Notes under the pieces: generated by a model | The model's input: the letters and a program-made list of their open reading frames with translations, nothing else | Database searches by the model: none | Told to the model about the DNA's origin: nothing | NCBI RefSeq assembly: GCF_001449115.1 | Contig: NZ_LAIJ01000009.1 | Span: 558,001 to 622,000 of the forward strand | DNA: 64,000 bases | Origin: Occallatibacter gabretensis | GTDB taxonomy: Bacteria > Acidobacteriota > Terriglobia > Terriglobales > Acidobacteriaceae | Reading direction: 5' to 3' | Shown: positions 41,835-49,951 of the stretch, piece after piece | How the letters are laid out: the number at the start of each line of letters is the position of its first letter | Numbering within the stretch: position 1 is the stretch's first letter | Translations under genes and position numbers: made by a program

Positions 41835-42626
41835 CTATTGCTGCATAGAGGCGGATGTGGAATCTGGAAGAACCTCAAGTAGAGCGGTGCTGTACTTCCA
41901 AATCTTCGGAGATCGATGCGCCGAGGAGAGAGCCATGTGGGAAGGATCAGCAAGAGAGCCCGCGGAATCCAAAGACGTACTCGCGAATCCGTATTTGCCG
42001 CAGGCAGAGGCCGAGAAGATAGAAACCGGCTGCTCACTGTTGCTTCCGTCGCACTGCACACTGCCAGCATTGTTTGCGATCAGATGAGCGTACGCGCCTC
42101 CACGTTTGTTGTACCCGACAACATCCCCATCACTCGAACGGATCTCTCTTTCAGAAGGATTGAGCTGGTCGCCACCTATTTGTGTCCAAGTGGTAGGAAG
42201 TCCTTCGAACCCCGTTGATGTGCGTGCGTCCGAACTTGTAACAGGGTCAGCTATCGCCCGTACGTAGACATGCAATGGGAGCGTTGCGGTTTGAACAGAA
42301 AGCGCTTCAAACTTAATTTCTAAAACAGACTCCTTCTGCTTTGCGTAAGGCGTCTTGTCATATGAAAATGGTATCGCCACAATGACGTGCCCGGTCACAA
42401 GAGCTCCTGGCCGAACTTCGCTGCCATCGGAAAGCTTGATCACCTGAGTTGTCTTGGCAATGACGAGATCACCAGGTTTGGAGTGATCTGCGCTCACACT
42501 GTTTGCAAAGACTATAGGTAATGTCGTTTGCGGAAACAGTGTTGCACCGGTTGTGACACCGCTTTGAGCTACGAGTGCTGTGGAAGACAGTAGCGCGAAG
42601 GCAAATATAATTCGAGGGTTTCGCAT
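41835..42626 (-). CDS. exported protein of unknown function, first gene of the RND operon
   Basis: 263 residues from ATG 42626, chosen for the AAAGGAG 5 bases upstream and because it starts directly with a signal peptide (MRNPRIIFAFALLSSTALVA). The middle (SKPGDLVIAKTTQVIKLSDG, then SEVRPGALVTGHVIVAI) resembles beta-barrel domains of TrbI-like or other periplasmic proteins. The C-terminal half contains two cysteines (VQCDG, SACGKYG) that could form a disulfide. I do not recognise a family. Position at the head of the efflux operon, next to the divergent regulators, suggests an envelope role connected to the pump. Confidence 0.75.
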   Translation of the reverse strand: MRNPRIIFAFALLSSTALVAQSGVTTGATLFPQTTLPIVFANSVSADHSKPGDLVIAKTTQVIKLSDGSEVRPGALVTGHVIVAIPFSYDKTPYAKQKESVLEIKFEALSVQTATLPLHVYVRAIADPVTSSDARTSTGFEGLPTTWTQIGGDQLNPSEREIRSSDGDVVGYNKRGGAYAHLIANNAGSVQCDGSNSEQPVSIFSASACGKYGFASTSLDSAGSLADPSHMALSSAHRSPKIWKYSTALLEVLPDSTSASMQQ

Positions 42627-42675
42627 GGTGACTCCTTTGGCAGGTCCCAACACCTCCAAGTGAACCACTTTATTT

Positions 42676-42716
42676 CCTTACAGAATTCTGACAATTTCTG
42701 ACATTTTCCTGTAAGG
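42676..42716. promoter_or_regulatory. response-regulator type operator between the RND operon and its two-component system
   Basis: TTCTGACA occurs twice with a 10-base period (42686-42693, 42696-42703), the spacing expected for tandem binding of an OmpR/PhoB-type regulator. The pair is framed by the inverted repeat CCTTACAG (42676-42683) and CTGTAAGG (42709-42716). It lies between the divergent promoters, so the response regulator encoded next to it is the obvious binder. Confidence 0.6.
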
Positions 42717-42765
42717 CCTTGTTCTCCATCGAAATTTGCTGAATGATTTGAATTGGGAGAAATGC

Positions 42766-43473
42766 GTGTCAACTGTACAAGTAAAATCGAAGATCCTCAT
42801 TATCGAAGACGATAAGAAGCTGGCAGGCGCGTTGGCTGAAGGTCTCGCGAGTGAAGGCTATGATGTGAACTCGGCGTCAACAGCCGAAGAGGGTTTCTTC
42901 CTGATTCACAGCGAACACCCCGACCTCCTCATCTTGGATCTCTCTCTTCCGTACAGAAATGGCCTCGAGATCCTTCGGCAGGTACGCCGCGAGGGCCTGG
43001 ATGTGCGCGTGGTCGTGTTGACATCTCACAATACGGTTGGGGATAGGGTGGAAGGATTGCAATCCGGGGCAGACGACTATCTTGGGAAGCCTTTTTCCTT
43101 CCCCGAATTGAGCGCCCGGGTACAGGCGCTATTGAGGCGAATTGTTGCACCAACTACGAGCGACACCTTGAAAATCGATGATCTTGTGCTGAACACAAGA
43201 ATCCGCACGGCGTCGCGAGGGCAGGTCGAGATCGACCTCACTGGGCGCGAGTTCGATCTACTGCTTTATCTCGCGGAAAATCGTGGTCGTACCGTTTCTC
43301 GCGAGATGCTGGCGAAGGATGTGTGGAAAGAAAGTTCACGTTACACGCCTCTAGATAATGTGATTGACGTGCAGGTAGCGAGGCTGCGCAGGAAGATCGA
43401 TGATTCCTTTCCAATCAAGCTTCTACATACGGTCCGCGGCATGGGCTTTATTCTTCGAGATCCTGAGGCATGA
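42766..43473 (+). CDS. OmpR family response regulator
   Basis: 235 residues from GTG 42766, with GGGAGA 5 bases upstream; an in-frame ATG at 42736 is the alternative. Receiver domain with acidic pair (ILIIEDD), phosphoacceptor D58 (LLILDLSLP), Thr/Ser (VVLTSHN) and Lys in LGKPF; then a winged-helix output domain (LTGREFDLLLYLAENRGRTV, NVIDVQVARLRRKID, VRGMGFIL). It is coupled to the kinase gene by a 4-bp overlap and is divergent from the RND operon, which it probably activates. Confidence 0.94.
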   Translation: MSTVQVKSKILIIEDDKKLAGALAEGLASEGYDVNSASTAEEGFFLIHSEHPDLLILDLSLPYRNGLEILRQVRREGLDVRVVVLTSHNTVGDRVEGLQSGADDYLGKPFSFPELSARVQALLRRIVAPTTSDTLKIDDLVLNTRIRTASRGQVEIDLTGREFDLLLYLAENRGRTVSREMLAKDVWKESSRYTPLDNVIDVQVARLRRKIDDSFPIKLLHTVRGMGFILRDPEA

Positions 43474-44954
43474 AGGCGCTTTGGCTGAAACAACTACGAG
43501 GACGGCTGACGCTTTGGTATGTCACCGTTCTAGCGCTTATAGTTTCGATTTACATTGTTCTGGTCTTTGCGTTCCAATATGCCATAATCACTCGCCAAAT
43601 CTATCACGACGAAATGCAAGATGTAGTTACTGTCGAAGGACTTCTTTTCTTCGATTCTCATGGCGTACTGCATCTCCAACAGGATTACTTCTCTCGTCCT
43701 CATTCCCATCTATTAATCGATCGTTTAATGGAGATTCGAGATCAATCCGGGCCTGTTCTCTACAGGAGCCCAACGCTTAACGGGATGGCGCTGGGTGGGC
43801 CGCCATTACCAAAAGAGGGAGATGAAAGTTTCAACGAACATGTCGCCAAGTTGGCTGACGGTTCACACGTCTTCCTTATAAGCCACTTGCACTCCATGCA
43901 AGGGCGTACGGTGCTCATACGGCTGGGTTACAGCTTAGCCCCGTTTAGGGAGCGTATGACGCAGTTTCTAGGCACGCTGCTAATCGCATTTCCAATCACG
44001 TTGCTCATCGCCGGTTTCGCGGGCTACGAAGTCGTTAAACGGGCACTCACGCCGCTGCAACAGATGGCTGCGAGGGCAGAAAGGATTACAGCCAGCAATC
44101 TTCAGGACAGGCTCGAAATCCAAAATCCCGACGACGAACTAGGCCATCTCGCCAAGGTTTTCAACCATCTGTTGGAGCGCCTTGAGCAGGCGTTCGTCCA
44201 GCTACAGCATTTCACCGCTGATGCGGCGCATGAACTTCGTACCCCACTGGCCTCACTTCGCACCGTTGCCGAAATAGCGCTTCGAGGAGAGAGCGAACTA
44301 GAAGTCCATCGCGAGGCCCTTGGAAGTGTCCTTGAAGAGACAAGCAAGCTGAATCAAACCATTGACGGACTCCTATTACTCACAAAGGCAGAGATATTCC
44401 AACCCCAAGAAGCAAGCAGCTCGTTCTCTCTCATCGAACTTACTAGCGAAGTACTTTCAGTGCTTGAAATCATCGTCGAAGAACGACAGGTGCGTGTAAT
44501 AGAGCGAGCGCACGGATCAATGAGAGCTATAGTCCGTGCTGATCGGGGCTTGATTCGCGCAGCCATTATGAACATCGTGCACAATGCATTGAAGTTCTCT
44601 CCGCCTCAGTCAACGATTAGCATCGACTATTCCTTCGTCGACTCTACGTCGCCGCTCGTTGAACTGAGCGTGCAAGACCAAGGACCTGGAATCAATGCTT
44701 TGGAACTCGACAAGGTATTTGACCGGTTCTTTACAAGTACGTCGCGAGAGACTGCGGCAAAGAGCGGCGCTGGGATAGGGCTCTCGATCGCAAAACTGGT
44801 AGTCGAGCGAAGTGGGGGGCAGATCTTTTTCGACCCGTCGATTGCTGAGGGAGCCCGCTGTGTAATCCGCTTGCCGGCCGTCACGACGCAATCAGCCGGT
44901 CTCACTTCCAATGGATGGGGACATGTCAAGCCAAGGATTCAGAACGGGCCATAA
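43470..44954 (+). CDS. sensor histidine kinase
   Basis: 494 residues. TM1 is at about 15-38 (WYVTVLALIVSIYIVLVFAF), followed by a periplasmic domain of about 125 residues containing several histidines (LHLQQ, RPHSHLL, SHLHSMQ), TM2 at about 166-188, a HAMP domain, HisKA with phosphoacceptor H254 (ADAAHELRTPLASL), and a HATPase domain (NIVHNALKFS, DQGPGI, GAGIGLSI). The histidine-rich sensor part would fit metal sensing as in CusS-type kinases, but this is inference. It pairs with the upstream response regulator. Confidence 0.93.
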   Translation: MKALWLKQLRGRLTLWYVTVLALIVSIYIVLVFAFQYAIITRQIYHDEMQDVVTVEGLLFFDSHGVLHLQQDYFSRPHSHLLIDRLMEIRDQSGPVLYRSPTLNGMALGGPPLPKEGDESFNEHVAKLADGSHVFLISHLHSMQGRTVLIRLGYSLAPFRERMTQFLGTLLIAFPITLLIAGFAGYEVVKRALTPLQQMAARAERITASNLQDRLEIQNPDDELGHLAKVFNHLLERLEQAFVQLQHFTADAAHELRTPLASLRTVAEIALRGESELEVHREALGSVLEETSKLNQTIDGLLLLTKAEIFQPQEASSSFSLIELTSEVLSVLEIIVEERQVRVIERAHGSMRAIVRADRGLIRAAIMNIVHNALKFSPPQSTISIDYSFVDSTSPLVELSVQDQGPGINALELDKVFDRFFTSTSRETAAKSGAGIGLSIAKLVVERSGGQIFFDPSIAEGARCVIRLPAVTTQSAGLTSNGWGHVKPRIQNGP

Positions 44955-45173
44955 AGCCTCCAGGTCGACCCATACATTCAGGGTATATAGGACTTGATAG
45001 CGATCGTTCGTCGTGCACACATCGGTCTCTTCGTTTGAGCAAGACATGGACTGCCAGATAGGGTCTGCCTGTAGTTGTAGTCACGGACGGTTCCAAGCCG
45101 AACAGGAGATAGCGACAGCCGGTCTCTCTGAGACCGAGGAGTAGTTGTCGACAGAACGCAACGATCTCAGAAG

Positions 45174-45449
45174 GTGCTTGCAAATAGGCGGAAAACAGCA
45201 GCAGAGAAAGCCGGAGTAAATGGACCTGTTGGTTGGCACACGTTTCGCCGGTCTATTGCAACATGGCTTATCGAGAACGACGAGAACGTGAAGGTGACCC
45301 AGGAGCTGCTTAGGCACAGTCATCCAGGCATCACGCTGGGCTTGTATGCGAAGGCCGTAACCCGGACGAAGCGGCAGGCGCAAGAGAAGGTAGTGAACCA
45401 GTTGTTGGCCGCTCAACAGCCAGCTTCTTCGCTGGAGCAATTGCAATGA
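45174..45449 (+). pseudogene. C-terminal remnant of a tyrosine recombinase (phage-type integrase)
   Basis: About 90 codons remain. GWHTFRRSIATWL carries the HxxR motif and LLRHSHPGITLGLYAKAV carries the H/W and the nucleophilic Tyr of the catalytic domain, followed by a helical tail (KRQAQEKVVNQLL). The frame is open only from 45132, and the DNA-binding and first catalytic Arg regions are missing, so it cannot be active. It lies 67 bp from the tRNA-Phe 3' end, where the island's integrase would be expected. The 220 bases before it (44955-45173) show no gene. Confidence 0.88.
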
Positions 45450-45516
45450 ACTGGAGTTCTTTGGGTGACGTTTGGGGTACGTTTTTCCGAGAGAATCCCG
45501 TAAGCACTTTAAAATG

Positions 45517-45591
45517 TGGTGGCCAGAGACGGGATTGAACCGCCGACGCCGGCCTTTTCAGGGCCGCGCTCTACCACTGAGCTATCTGGCC
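45517..45591 (-). tRNA. tRNA-Phe (anticodon GAA)
   Basis: Complete cloverleaf on the minus strand: acceptor GGCCAGA/TCTGGCC, D stem GCTC/GAGC, anticodon loop CTGAAAA with GAA, T loop TTCAATC, discriminator A and encoded CCA (45517-45519 on the complement). The 3' part, 45521-45561, is duplicated at 30427-30467, so this gene is the integration site of the island to its left and was restored by the incoming copy. Confidence 0.97.
45521..45561 (-). repeat. attachment site within tRNA-Phe (proximal island end)
   Basis: 41 bases, identical to 30427-30467, reaching from the anticodon arm to the acceptor of tRNA-Phe. Crossover in this segment keeps the tRNA intact on one side. Confidence 0.93.
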
Positions 45592-45796
45592 TCAGTGCAA
45601 ACTTGAGTTGCAATTCCTGTGCGGGAGTCCGGCCAATATTGAAAATCCTAGCCGGATCAGGAGGGGATTCCTCGAACAGCGCTGCAACAACTTGATTAGT
45701 ATACCAAGCCTTCGCCCGGCGGCCAAACCCGGTCCATCCCGCTCATATATCGAATTTTGCGGTGATAGCCGCACATCTGTCCTACACTGGAGTGCG

Positions 45797-47368
45797 ATGC
45801 GCCTCCTTACAGTCAGCTTCTCGCTTCTTTGCCTGATCCCTGCGTCCGTGCATGCGGCTCCGCCTGCGGCGAAAACCAGCCCCGCCGCGGAACAACGCGC
45901 CGCCCGCGCCTATGAATCCGCCGTAAAGGAAGGCCCGCTGTCCGCGCTTGCCTTTCTTGCGCAGTTTCCCAAGGGCGCTGATCTGCATGTGCACCTCTCC
46001 GGCGCGATCTATGCCGAAACCTTCATTCGCGACGCTGCCGAAGATGGTATCTGCGTTGATCCGGCAGCGCTGCAGTTTGCGAAGCCGCCATGCACCGCAC
46101 CGCTTGTGCCTGCCACGCGCCTCAGCGGAAACATCGCCTCCGCTGATCAGGACTTATATGATCGGCTCATCAACTCTTTCTCCATGCGGAGCTTTGTGCC
46201 GACACCCGGCTTCAGCGGGCATGACCAGTTCTTTGCCACCTTTGCGCGCTTTGGCGGGCTGGACAAGCGCCACGGCGGCGAGTGGGTGGATGAGGTAGCC
46301 AGCCGCGCTGCCGCGCAGAACCAGCAATACCTCGAATTGATGGATACGCCACCCTTTGGCCACGCGGCGCAGATCTCGCAGCAGATCACCATCGATCCCG
46401 TGCATCCGGACTTTGCCGCGTATCGCGAAACACTGCTCAAAGCAAATTTGCGCGACGAAGTGGCTCCCGACATGGAGCGCCCGCGCACAATGCAGGCGAG
46501 CCGCCGCGAGCTGGAGCATTGCGGCACGCCCCAGGCGTTGCCCGCATGCAACGTCGAGGTCCGCTATATCTACCAGGTCCTGCGCGGTTTTGCGCCGGAG
46601 CAGGTTTTTGCGCAGACGCTGCTCGGCTTTGAGACCATACAGGCGACCATCAATGCTGGCGAGCCCGGCTTCATCGGCATCAACTTTGTGCAGCCTGAGG
46701 ATGGCTTCATCTCCATGCGCGATTACACGCTGCAGATGAAGATGATTGAGTATCTGCACTCGGTTTATCCAACCGTGCACATCAGTTTGCACGCGGGCGA
46801 ACTCAATCCGGGCCAGGTTCCGCCGGAGGGAATGCGTTTTCACATCCGTCAGGCCGTTGAGTTGGCCCACGCCGAGCGCATCGGCCACGGCGTCGATGTC
46901 TTTTTCGAGGACAATGCGCAAGAGTTGCTCAAAGAGATGGCTGCAAAGCACATCATGGTTGAGATCAACCTCAGCTCAAACGATGGCATTCTCGGCATCG
47001 TCGGCGCACAGCATCCCTTTCCGTACTATCGCGCCGCGCACGTGCCCGTTGCGCTTTCTACGGATGATGAGGGTGTGAGCCGCATCGACCTCACGAATGA
47101 ATATGTGCGCGCCGCGCTTGACTACCGCCTGACCTATGCCGACCTGAAGCAGCTTGCGCGCACCGGCATGGAGCACAACTTTCTGCCGGGCGCCAGCCTC
47201 TGGGCTTCGCAGGATGTCTTCACCGCGCCGACATCAGCGTGCAAAGGCCAGACGCTCGGCAGCGACACTCCATCCGCAGCATGCAAGACATTTCTCGCAG
47301 GCAGTCAGAAGGCCGCTGCGCAGTGGGAGCAGGAGCGCCGCTTCCGCACCTTTGAAGCAAAGTTCTAA
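45797..47368 (+). CDS. secreted adenosine deaminase family protein
   Basis: 523 residues from ATG 45797 (GGAG just upstream), which starts with a signal peptide (LLTVSFSLLCLIPASVHA); the frame is open to 45608, into the tRNA flank. The metal-dependent deaminase set is present: ADLHVHLSGA (HxH), SLHAGELNPG (metal His and catalytic Glu), ERIGHGVDV and LSTDDEGVSR with the catalytic Asp pair. It is longer than cytoplasmic adenosine deaminase (about 340) and resembles secreted ADGF-like forms; it should deaminate adenosine or a related purine nucleoside in the periplasm for salvage. Start of the gene lies 205 bp from the tRNA-Phe. Confidence 0.9.
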   Translation: MRLLTVSFSLLCLIPASVHAAPPAAKTSPAAEQRAARAYESAVKEGPLSALAFLAQFPKGADLHVHLSGAIYAETFIRDAAEDGICVDPAALQFAKPPCTAPLVPATRLSGNIASADQDLYDRLINSFSMRSFVPTPGFSGHDQFFATFARFGGLDKRHGGEWVDEVASRAAAQNQQYLELMDTPPFGHAAQISQQITIDPVHPDFAAYRETLLKANLRDEVAPDMERPRTMQASRRELEHCGTPQALPACNVEVRYIYQVLRGFAPEQVFAQTLLGFETIQATINAGEPGFIGINFVQPEDGFISMRDYTLQMKMIEYLHSVYPTVHISLHAGELNPGQVPPEGMRFHIRQAVELAHAERIGHGVDVFFEDNAQELLKEMAAKHIMVEINLSSNDGILGIVGAQHPFPYYRAAHVPVALSTDDEGVSRIDLTNEYVRAALDYRLTYADLKQLARTGMEHNFLPGASLWASQDVFTAPTSACKGQTLGSDTPSAACKTFLAGSQKAAAQWEQERRFRTFEAKF

Positions 47369-47410
47369 ACTGCTTGGTCGTCGTTCCGCGGTGATAAATT
47401 GAGTGGGCAT

Positions 47411-48958
47411 ATGAACCGGCGCTCATTCCTCCTCCGAAGTGGCGCAGCCGCAGCAACCGCGGCCGCATGGCCTACGGACAGTTTCGCTTCCAGCGCAGCA
47501 TCCTCTGAGTTGCGTCTTACCGAGCGATCAGTCGAAGCTCGCATTCCGCTCACCTACACAGGCCTCAGCTTTGAGCTCGCGCAGCTCAGCGAGCCCGAGT
47601 TCTTCTCAGCCGCAAGCTCGGGCCTCATCGCGCATTGCCGCACTCTCAGCACAAACGGCGTGCTGCGCCTCGGCGGCAACAGCAGCGAGTTCTGCTGGTT
47701 CCAGGCAGACGCCTCGACACCTGAACCAAAGCTTCACGTACCGCCCGGCGACCTCAGCGCTAACTGGATGCCGCACCGGCTCTTTCGCATCACGCCGCAC
47801 GCCATCGACAATCTTGCCGCCTTTCTCAAAGCCACCGGCTGGCGCATCATCTACGGAATTAATTTCGGCAACAACACGCCGGAGCGCGCCGCCGCAGAAG
47901 CCGCATACGTCGCTTCAAAGCTCTTCGGCCATCTCGAATACTTCCAGATTGGCAATGAGCCCGATCTCTATCGCACTGCCTCAAACGGCACGCGGCCGCC
48001 GGGATGGGACTTTGACGACTACGCGCGTGAGTGGGCAGGCTTTGCACGCGCGATTCTGGCGAAGGTTCCGAATGCAAAATTTGCCGGGCCGGATGTGGCC
48101 GGCTCGTCTGACTGGGTCACTCGCTTTGGCGAGCGCATGACTGCCGAGCTGCCGGGAAAAATCTCTGCGGTCACCGGGCACTACTACGCCTCCGGGCCGC
48201 CCAACGATCCCCGCGTTACCATCGAACACCTGCTGCACGGCAACCCCAAGATCGCCGACGACATGAAGCGCATTCAAGCCGTCACGTACCCACGCGGGAT
48301 TGTCTATCGCATGACGGAAGGCAACTCCTGCTACCGCGGCGGCAAACCCGGCATGAGCGACGCCTTTGCCAGCGCACTCTGGGCCGGCGATTACATGCTG
48401 GAGCTGGCATCATTCGGCTGCAGCGGCGTCAACTTCCACGGCGGAAGCGGAGCCTTTCTGAGTGCGAGCCTTGGGGATCACACTCCCGGTATGGACGTGG
48501 CCAAAAAGCCGCAAACCATGCGCGCAGGCTACTACACGCCCATCCGCGTGGAACCAGGCACGCCGGTCAAAGCCATGCCCATCTTCTACGGCATGATGAT
48601 GGCAAACCAGCTCGCCGGCTGCACGCTGCTCGACGTCAGCCTGGATGTCGGCAACATAAACGCCACAGCCTACGCCGCCAGGACAGGAAAAAACATCAAG
48701 ATCGCCATCTTCAATAAGGACGCCGCCCAGCCGCTCGACCTGGCCATCCAGTCGCCGCACAGCATCCGCTCCGCCAGCGCCTGGCGGTTGCTGGCCTCAG
48801 CGCTTGACGCCACAGAAGGCGTAACCCTCGCAGGCTCTGAAGTCGATCCGCAAGCTAACTGGAGCCCGCGCACCACCGAACGACTCGAAGCGCACGGCTC
48901 ATCCGCTCAGATTCACATCCCCGCCGCAAGCGGAGCTCTGGTGCTGGTGGAGGTATGA
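47411..48958 (+). CDS. glycoside hydrolase family 79 beta-glucuronidase, Tat-exported
   Basis: 515 residues from ATG 47411; a TTG at 47399 is the other possible start. A twin-arginine signal (NRRSFLLRSGAAAATAAAW) is followed by the GH79 barrel. LTYTGLSFELAQL, VLRLGGNSSEFCWF, LSANWMPHRLF, FQIGNEPDLY (acid/base Glu) and YRMTEGNSCYRGGKPGMSDA (nucleophile Glu) match, as far as I can recall it, the Acidobacterium capsulatum GH79 enzyme, an exo-beta-glucuronidase. It would release glucuronic acid from glycans such as arabinogalactan or heparin-like chains. It follows the deaminase gene by 42 bp, possibly in one transcript, although no functional link is evident. Confidence 0.92.
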   Translation: MNRRSFLLRSGAAAATAAAWPTDSFASSAASSELRLTERSVEARIPLTYTGLSFELAQLSEPEFFSAASSGLIAHCRTLSTNGVLRLGGNSSEFCWFQADASTPEPKLHVPPGDLSANWMPHRLFRITPHAIDNLAAFLKATGWRIIYGINFGNNTPERAAAEAAYVASKLFGHLEYFQIGNEPDLYRTASNGTRPPGWDFDDYAREWAGFARAILAKVPNAKFAGPDVAGSSDWVTRFGERMTAELPGKISAVTGHYYASGPPNDPRVTIEHLLHGNPKIADDMKRIQAVTYPRGIVYRMTEGNSCYRGGKPGMSDAFASALWAGDYMLELASFGCSGVNFHGGSGAFLSASLGDHTPGMDVAKKPQTMRAGYYTPIRVEPGTPVKAMPIFYGMMMANQLAGCTLLDVSLDVGNINATAYAARTGKNIKIAIFNKDAAQPLDLAIQSPHSIRSASAWRLLASALDATEGVTLAGSEVDPQANWSPRTTERLEAHGSSAQIHIPAASGALVLVEV

Positions 48959-48962
48959 GGGC

Positions 48963-49115
48963 ATGACAATGGCGTCTTTGAATACTTCATCACGCGGTCC
49001 ACTTGAAGCGGAGCTACTGAAGGCTCTGGAGACAAAGCAGATCGTTATTTCGCCGCAAGAATTGCAGGCGGGCAGTCTGGTTTCAGTCTTAAGGAAGAAG
49101 CTCGCGCGCCATTGA
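48963..49115 (+). CDS. 50-residue orphan reading frame after the GH79 gene
   Basis: The frame begins MTMASLNTSSRGPLEAELLK, continues LETKQIVISPQELQAG and ends SVLRKKLARH. It starts 4 bases after the GH79 stop with no clear ribosome site except the coupled position. It marks the transition to the less GC-rich patch that holds the DprA-like gene and may be the surviving start of a truncated gene. No family recognised. Confidence 0.35.
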   Translation: MTMASLNTSSRGPLEAELLKALETKQIVISPQELQAGSLVSVLRKKLARH

Positions 49116-49181
49116 TTAAACTATGGATTTCAGAAACTGCTGTGCTCGCGATCAACGGGACGTCAATCTCATTTGAGGCAC

Positions 49182-49928
49182 TTATGCGGGAGAGAGTTCG
49201 TAGTTTTCAGGAGCTTGTAATCTCGCTGAGGGGGCCGAGATGTCGGCGAATAATTCGGCCATCTTGGCTCTCCCCGTAAGCCGTCCTTTGAACACTTTCT
49301 TTCCGCCAAGCTGCAACAGTTTTTCGTTGCCTGGTGCCCGTTCTGGCATGTTCTCGTAAACGGCAACGTATAGCGGTTTTCCTGCCTTGAGCGTCGAAAG
49401 TCCTGCAGCTACTGTACCGCCAGATTCACCTGCCTCGACAACAATCATGGCTCTGCTCAAGGCAATAATGACGCGATTTCGGTCCATTGCTCGATACACG
49501 CTCCAGGGAGCATCCGGCTCGAACTGGCTAACTACTAGAACTCGGCTCCAATCCCACACATCGTAGAGTTCTTTACGTATGCGGAAATGATGGATACCCT
49601 CAGGCAGCACCAGAATTGTGCTTCCACCTGCCTCTAATGCAGCACGATGGGCCGCCACATCAATTCCAGCAGCATTTCCGGAGACGACTGGCTTTGCGCT
49701 CTTTGCGATCTGTTCGGCACAGTCCTTGACTGTCTCGATTCCCTTCTCGCTGGACTTCCGCGATCCGCAAATGCCAATCCCTAGCACATTGATAAGGGAT
49801 AAGTTACCTGCACAATATAAAGTCGGGGCACCTTTTGGCGCATACATTTCAATCACGGATGCGGGATATTCTGGCTCATCCGGCTTGATCGTGTGAACTG
49901 AGGGAAGGCATTTCTGCGATTTAGGCAT
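49182..49928 (-). CDS. DprA/SMF-like Rossmann (SLOG superfamily) protein
   Basis: 248 residues from ATG 49928, with GGGAG 7 bases upstream; the frame opens at 49949. The DprA core motifs are present: GIGICGSRKSSEKG, VVSGNAAGIDVAAHRAAL, ILVLPEGIHHF, MDRNRVIIALSRAMIVVEAGESGGTVAA. The N-terminal SAM-like and C-terminal winged-helix domains of true DprA are absent. True DprA loads RecA on incoming DNA; core-only relatives of the SLOG superfamily are predicted nucleotide or nucleotide-derivative binders in conflict systems. The gene follows the phosphoribosyltransferase gene by 23 bp on the same strand, supporting a two-component module. Composition is less GC-rich than the flanks. Confidence 0.85.
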   Translation of the reverse strand: MPKSQKCLPSVHTIKPDEPEYPASVIEMYAPKGAPTLYCAGNLSLINVLGIGICGSRKSSEKGIETVKDCAEQIAKSAKPVVSGNAAGIDVAAHRAALEAGGSTILVLPEGIHHFRIRKELYDVWDWSRVLVVSQFEPDAPWSVYRAMDRNRVIIALSRAMIVVEAGESGGTVAAGLSTLKAGKPLYVAVYENMPERAPGNEKLLQLGGKKVFKGRLTGRAKMAELFADISAPSARLQAPENYELSPA

Positions 49929-49951
49929 GTCGTCACTCCCTGTGTTCAAGA

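Larger units (their letters stand above)
30427..45561. mobile_element. 15-kb genomic island integrated at tRNA-Phe
   Basis: The island is bounded by the 41-bp tRNA-Phe repeat, with the intact tRNA at the right end and a tyrosine-integrase remnant 68 bp from it. Its genes use a less GC-biased third codon position than the flanking genes. The cargo is a multicopper oxidase, a phosphoesterase, an MgtC-type membrane protein, an RND efflux system with its two-component system, and no transfer or replication genes. Because the integrase is truncated, the island is probably no longer able to excise by itself. The insertion separates genes of normal composition on either side (ATL gene, adenosine deaminase gene). 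Confidence 0.88.
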
